Of a stretch of DNA of 64,000 nucleotides, positions 62,378-64,000 are shown in pieces. The stretch comes from Levilactobacillus acidifarinae DSM 19394 = JCM 15949 (GTDB taxonomy: Bacteria > Bacillota > Bacilli > Lactobacillales > Lactobacillaceae). Under the pieces are notes generated by a model that saw nothing but the letters and a program-made list of their open reading frames with translations, had not been told where the DNA came from and ran no database searches. Position numbers and translations under genes: made by a program. The stretch's first letter is position 1. The number at the start of each line of letters is the position of its first letter. The stretch spans positions 300,363-364,362 of the forward strand of contig NZ_AZDV01000028.1 of assembly GCF_001434835.1 (NCBI RefSeq). The letters are read 5' to 3'.

Positions 62378-63397
62378 TTACTTGCGGACGTATTGGTAGG
62401 CAATCGTGTGCGTGACCGGTTGGTTAGCAGGAAGAACAATGTCCCCAAAGTCCTCGTGATGAATAGCATCGGGGAGATTCTGCGCTTCCAAAGCCAAGGC
62501 GTTGTAATCGCGTTTGGCAGCCCGGGCCGGATCCGTGGCGTTGGCTGTGAAGACCACCACCCCGTTGCGGTCGGAATAGATCCGCACTTCCCGGTGACCG
62601 GTCGTATCGCCGACCGTGGCAATTGGCTCGTCGCCCGCCTTGACCTCAAAGGCATCGTCGTATTCGACACCGCCATTTTCGGCGAGTTGGGCTAACCCGT
62701 CTTTGATGGTCCGGGATTCACGGAAATCGTAGCCCGTACCAGCCACGTCAGCCTTTTCACCAGTTGGGATCTTTTCGTCGTTTAAAATTAAACGCTTGTC
62801 GGCATTCAAGGTCAACCATTGTTGATCCAAATCATGTTGATCGTCAGTTACATTAAAGTACGCGTGAATTGTGGGATTAAACAGCGTCGCAGCGTCGCTC
62901 TTCCCGTCAAACGTTACCGTTAACCGGTCGTTTTCGTCCAAGGTATAGGTAATCGTGGTCGTTAAGTTCCCCGGATACTGGTCATCTTGCGGGGTTGAGG
63001 TGTGGGTCAAAATCACACTAGCCGTGCTGGCCGTTTCCTTCGTCGTGGCGTCCCAGTTAACGTGCAGAAAGCCGTGGGGCCCACCATGAATGGCGTTTTT
63101 GCCCTCCGTAGCTTCGATGTGGTGGGGCGTCCCATCAATTTCAAACTCGGCCCCCTTGATCCGTCCGGCAACCCGACCGAGAGCTTGGCAGAGACAATAA
63201 GTATTGTTATCGTAAGCCGCTAAGTTGTCTTCGTGAACGGCGAGTTGTTGCCGTTTCCCATCTTCTAAGGCACTAAATTCTTGCAGGGTGGCCGCCCAGG
63301 TCAGAATCGCCGCGCGGGTCCCGTGTTGATTGGTTAAAACGTACTTGGTCACTTTTTGTTGGTGAAGTTCGCCAGCAACTTCTTGAGTAATTTGCAT
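62378..63397 (-). CDS. galM: Aldose 1-epimerase, 339 aa
   Basis: Converts beta- to alpha-galactose for GalK. Family features: GRVAGRIKGAEFEIDG, AIHGGPHGFLHVNW (active His in HGG), FNPTIHAYFNV (second His) and the catalytic Glu in the NALALEAQNLPDAIHH segment. Start has GGAGGTGTC upstream. Same strand and pathway as the gal genes, just upstream of pgm. Confidence 0.92.
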   Translation of the reverse strand: MQITQEVAGELHQQKVTKYVLTNQHGTRAAILTWAATLQEFSALEDGKRQQLAVHEDNLAAYDNNTYCLCQALGRVAGRIKGAEFEIDGTPHHIEATEGKNAIHGGPHGFLHVNWDATTKETASTASVILTHTSTPQDDQYPGNLTTTITYTLDENDRLTVTFDGKSDAATLFNPTIHAYFNVTDDQHDLDQQWLTLNADKRLILNDEKIPTGEKADVAGTGYDFRESRTIKDGLAQLAENGGVEYDDAFEVKAGDEPIATVGDTTGHREVRIYSDRNGVVVFTANATDPARAAKRDYNALALEAQNLPDAIHHEDFGDIVLPANQPVTHTIAYQYVRK

Positions 63398-63507
63398 AAA
63401 AGAGACACCTCCAAAAATTCTAAGAATACGGTTACATTGTATAATACTCGGCGTTTAAGTACCATTGTTTTTCGCGATTAAGTAAAATTTTACGCAAATT
63501 TTCCTAA

Positions 63508-63542
63508 CAAAAAGCCCCCGCTCACCGCGCGTAGCGGGAGCT
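63508..63542 (-). terminator. Terminator upstream of galM, for the gene at the right edge
   Basis: On the minus strand AGCTCCCGCT pairs with AGCGGGGGCT, followed by TTTTTG. It separates galM from the preceding transcript. Confidence 0.75.
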
Positions 63543-63604
63543 GGGACTTTCTATAAATTAATGATCATTACGCAAAATCAATTTAGATAGGCCAGACGCT
63601 TCCG

Positions 63605-63748
63605 GGACCGGTCAGAAAACGGGCTGGAACGGAGCGGGCACGGCTTCAAGCCCCCCAAACCGGGTCTTGAAGACCGACCTTGGTCTAAGTCGTCTAAGAA
63701 CGCCGACTAAGACCAATTTCACCCCTGAGCCCATTTTCTGCCTGGCCC
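63605..63748 (+). repeat. Structured intergenic repeat, copy G
   Basis: The outer stem is GGACCGGTCAGAAAACGGGCT with AGCCCATTTTCTGCCTGGCC. Hairpin 1 is CTTCAAG/CTTGAAG, hairpin 2 TTGGTCT-A-AGTCG / CGACT-A-AGACCAA. The inner short stem is partly broken (GGAGCG against CACCCC). Confidence 0.87.
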
Positions 63749-63833
63749 TCCGGCTCACACTGATCACGATGGCTACTCGGATAGACTTTTCCGATTAAAT
63801 AACACTGGAACGTTCGGAAGCGTCTCCCCACTC

Positions 63834-64000
63834 TTAATACTGCTTAAGTTGGGCCCGGATGATTTGCCAGGTCTCGGGGTCGTGGGTATCGATGGTGGAC
63901 GGGAAAAAGCGCTGTAAATCCTGCTGAATGAACTGTTCGTTAATATGAAACCACTCGTCTTCACTGCTGGCATCCTGAAATTGATTCAGGTAATACGGAT
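63834..64000 (-). CDS. C-terminal end of an unknown gene, cut by the window edge
   Basis: Open frame from the right edge to TAA at 63834-63836. The last 54 residues are visible, ending TWQIIRAQLKQY. Acidic and aromatic (DEWFHINEQFIQQDLQRFF), no motif recognised. Confidence 0.6.
   Translation of the reverse strand, partial: PYYLNQFQDASSEDEWFHINEQFIQQDLQRFFPSTIDTHDPETWQIIRAQLKQY

Overview
The window looks like chromosomal DNA of a lactic acid bacterium of the Lactobacillaceae with a fairly high GC content. The grounds are lactobacillus-type genes (class II GalT, PepO, PnuC, VIT/PerR, YibE/F, secreted SH3-like proteins), AAGGAGG-type ribosome binding sites and U-rich intrinsic terminators. The species is not settled. 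There is no rRNA, complete insertion sequence, prophage or CRISPR array. One tRNA-Ala(CGC) is present. The last gene runs off the right edge.

Layout. 0.25-4.1 kb: a small conserved protein; a leftward four-gene operon (protein with four Sm-like repeats, membrane protein, zinc ribbon, macro domain); asparaginase; a 52-residue ORF. 4.2-8.8 kb: guanine-class riboswitch and xanthine permease, then an ABC exporter. 8.9-13.3 kb: tRNA-Ala, then a more A/T-rich block (APC permease plus UcpA-like SDR, a possible unannotated transcript, two secreted proteins). 13.3-23.4 kb: MutS2-like ATPase, Crp/nucleoside phosphorylase/PnuC operon, DUF2252 protein, TetR-asnB, pentapeptide protein, GNAT. 23.7-31.3 kb: potABCD and pstSCAB. 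31.5-39.7 kb: small proteins including an HPr-like one, a coupled operon of nuclease-helicase, nuclease-like and sce7725 proteins, a lactonase, and secreted and GNAT proteins. 39.7-50.2 kb: APC permease, two VIT transporters facing PerR, amidase, YibE/F pair, universal stress protein, lipoprotein, MarR. 50.3-63.8 kb: PepO and a complete galactose region (galR, galT, galE, galK, GPH transporter, two small paralogs, phosphoglucomutase, galM).

How it works together. The galactose genes cover uptake, anomer conversion (GalM), the Leloir steps (GalK, GalT, GalE) and conversion of glucose-1-P to glucose-6-P. A palindromic GalR-type operator and cre-like sites lie at their promoters. pot and pst are compact transport operons. 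PerR faces two metal transporters across a shared control region.

Most notable observations: (1) seven copies of an intergenic element of about 140 bp with long base-paired arms whose sequence changes while pairing is kept. Two copies sit convergently inside the gal cluster. (2) A tightly coupled three-gene operon: an XPD/DinG-like helicase with an N-terminal Cas4-like nuclease and no Fe-S cysteines, a small nuclease-like protein and an sce7725-family protein. It is a candidate DNA repair or defence module. (3) Several unusual proteins: the four-repeat Sm-like protein, an HPr-like protein without its active-site motif, and twin small proteins next to the gal promoters.
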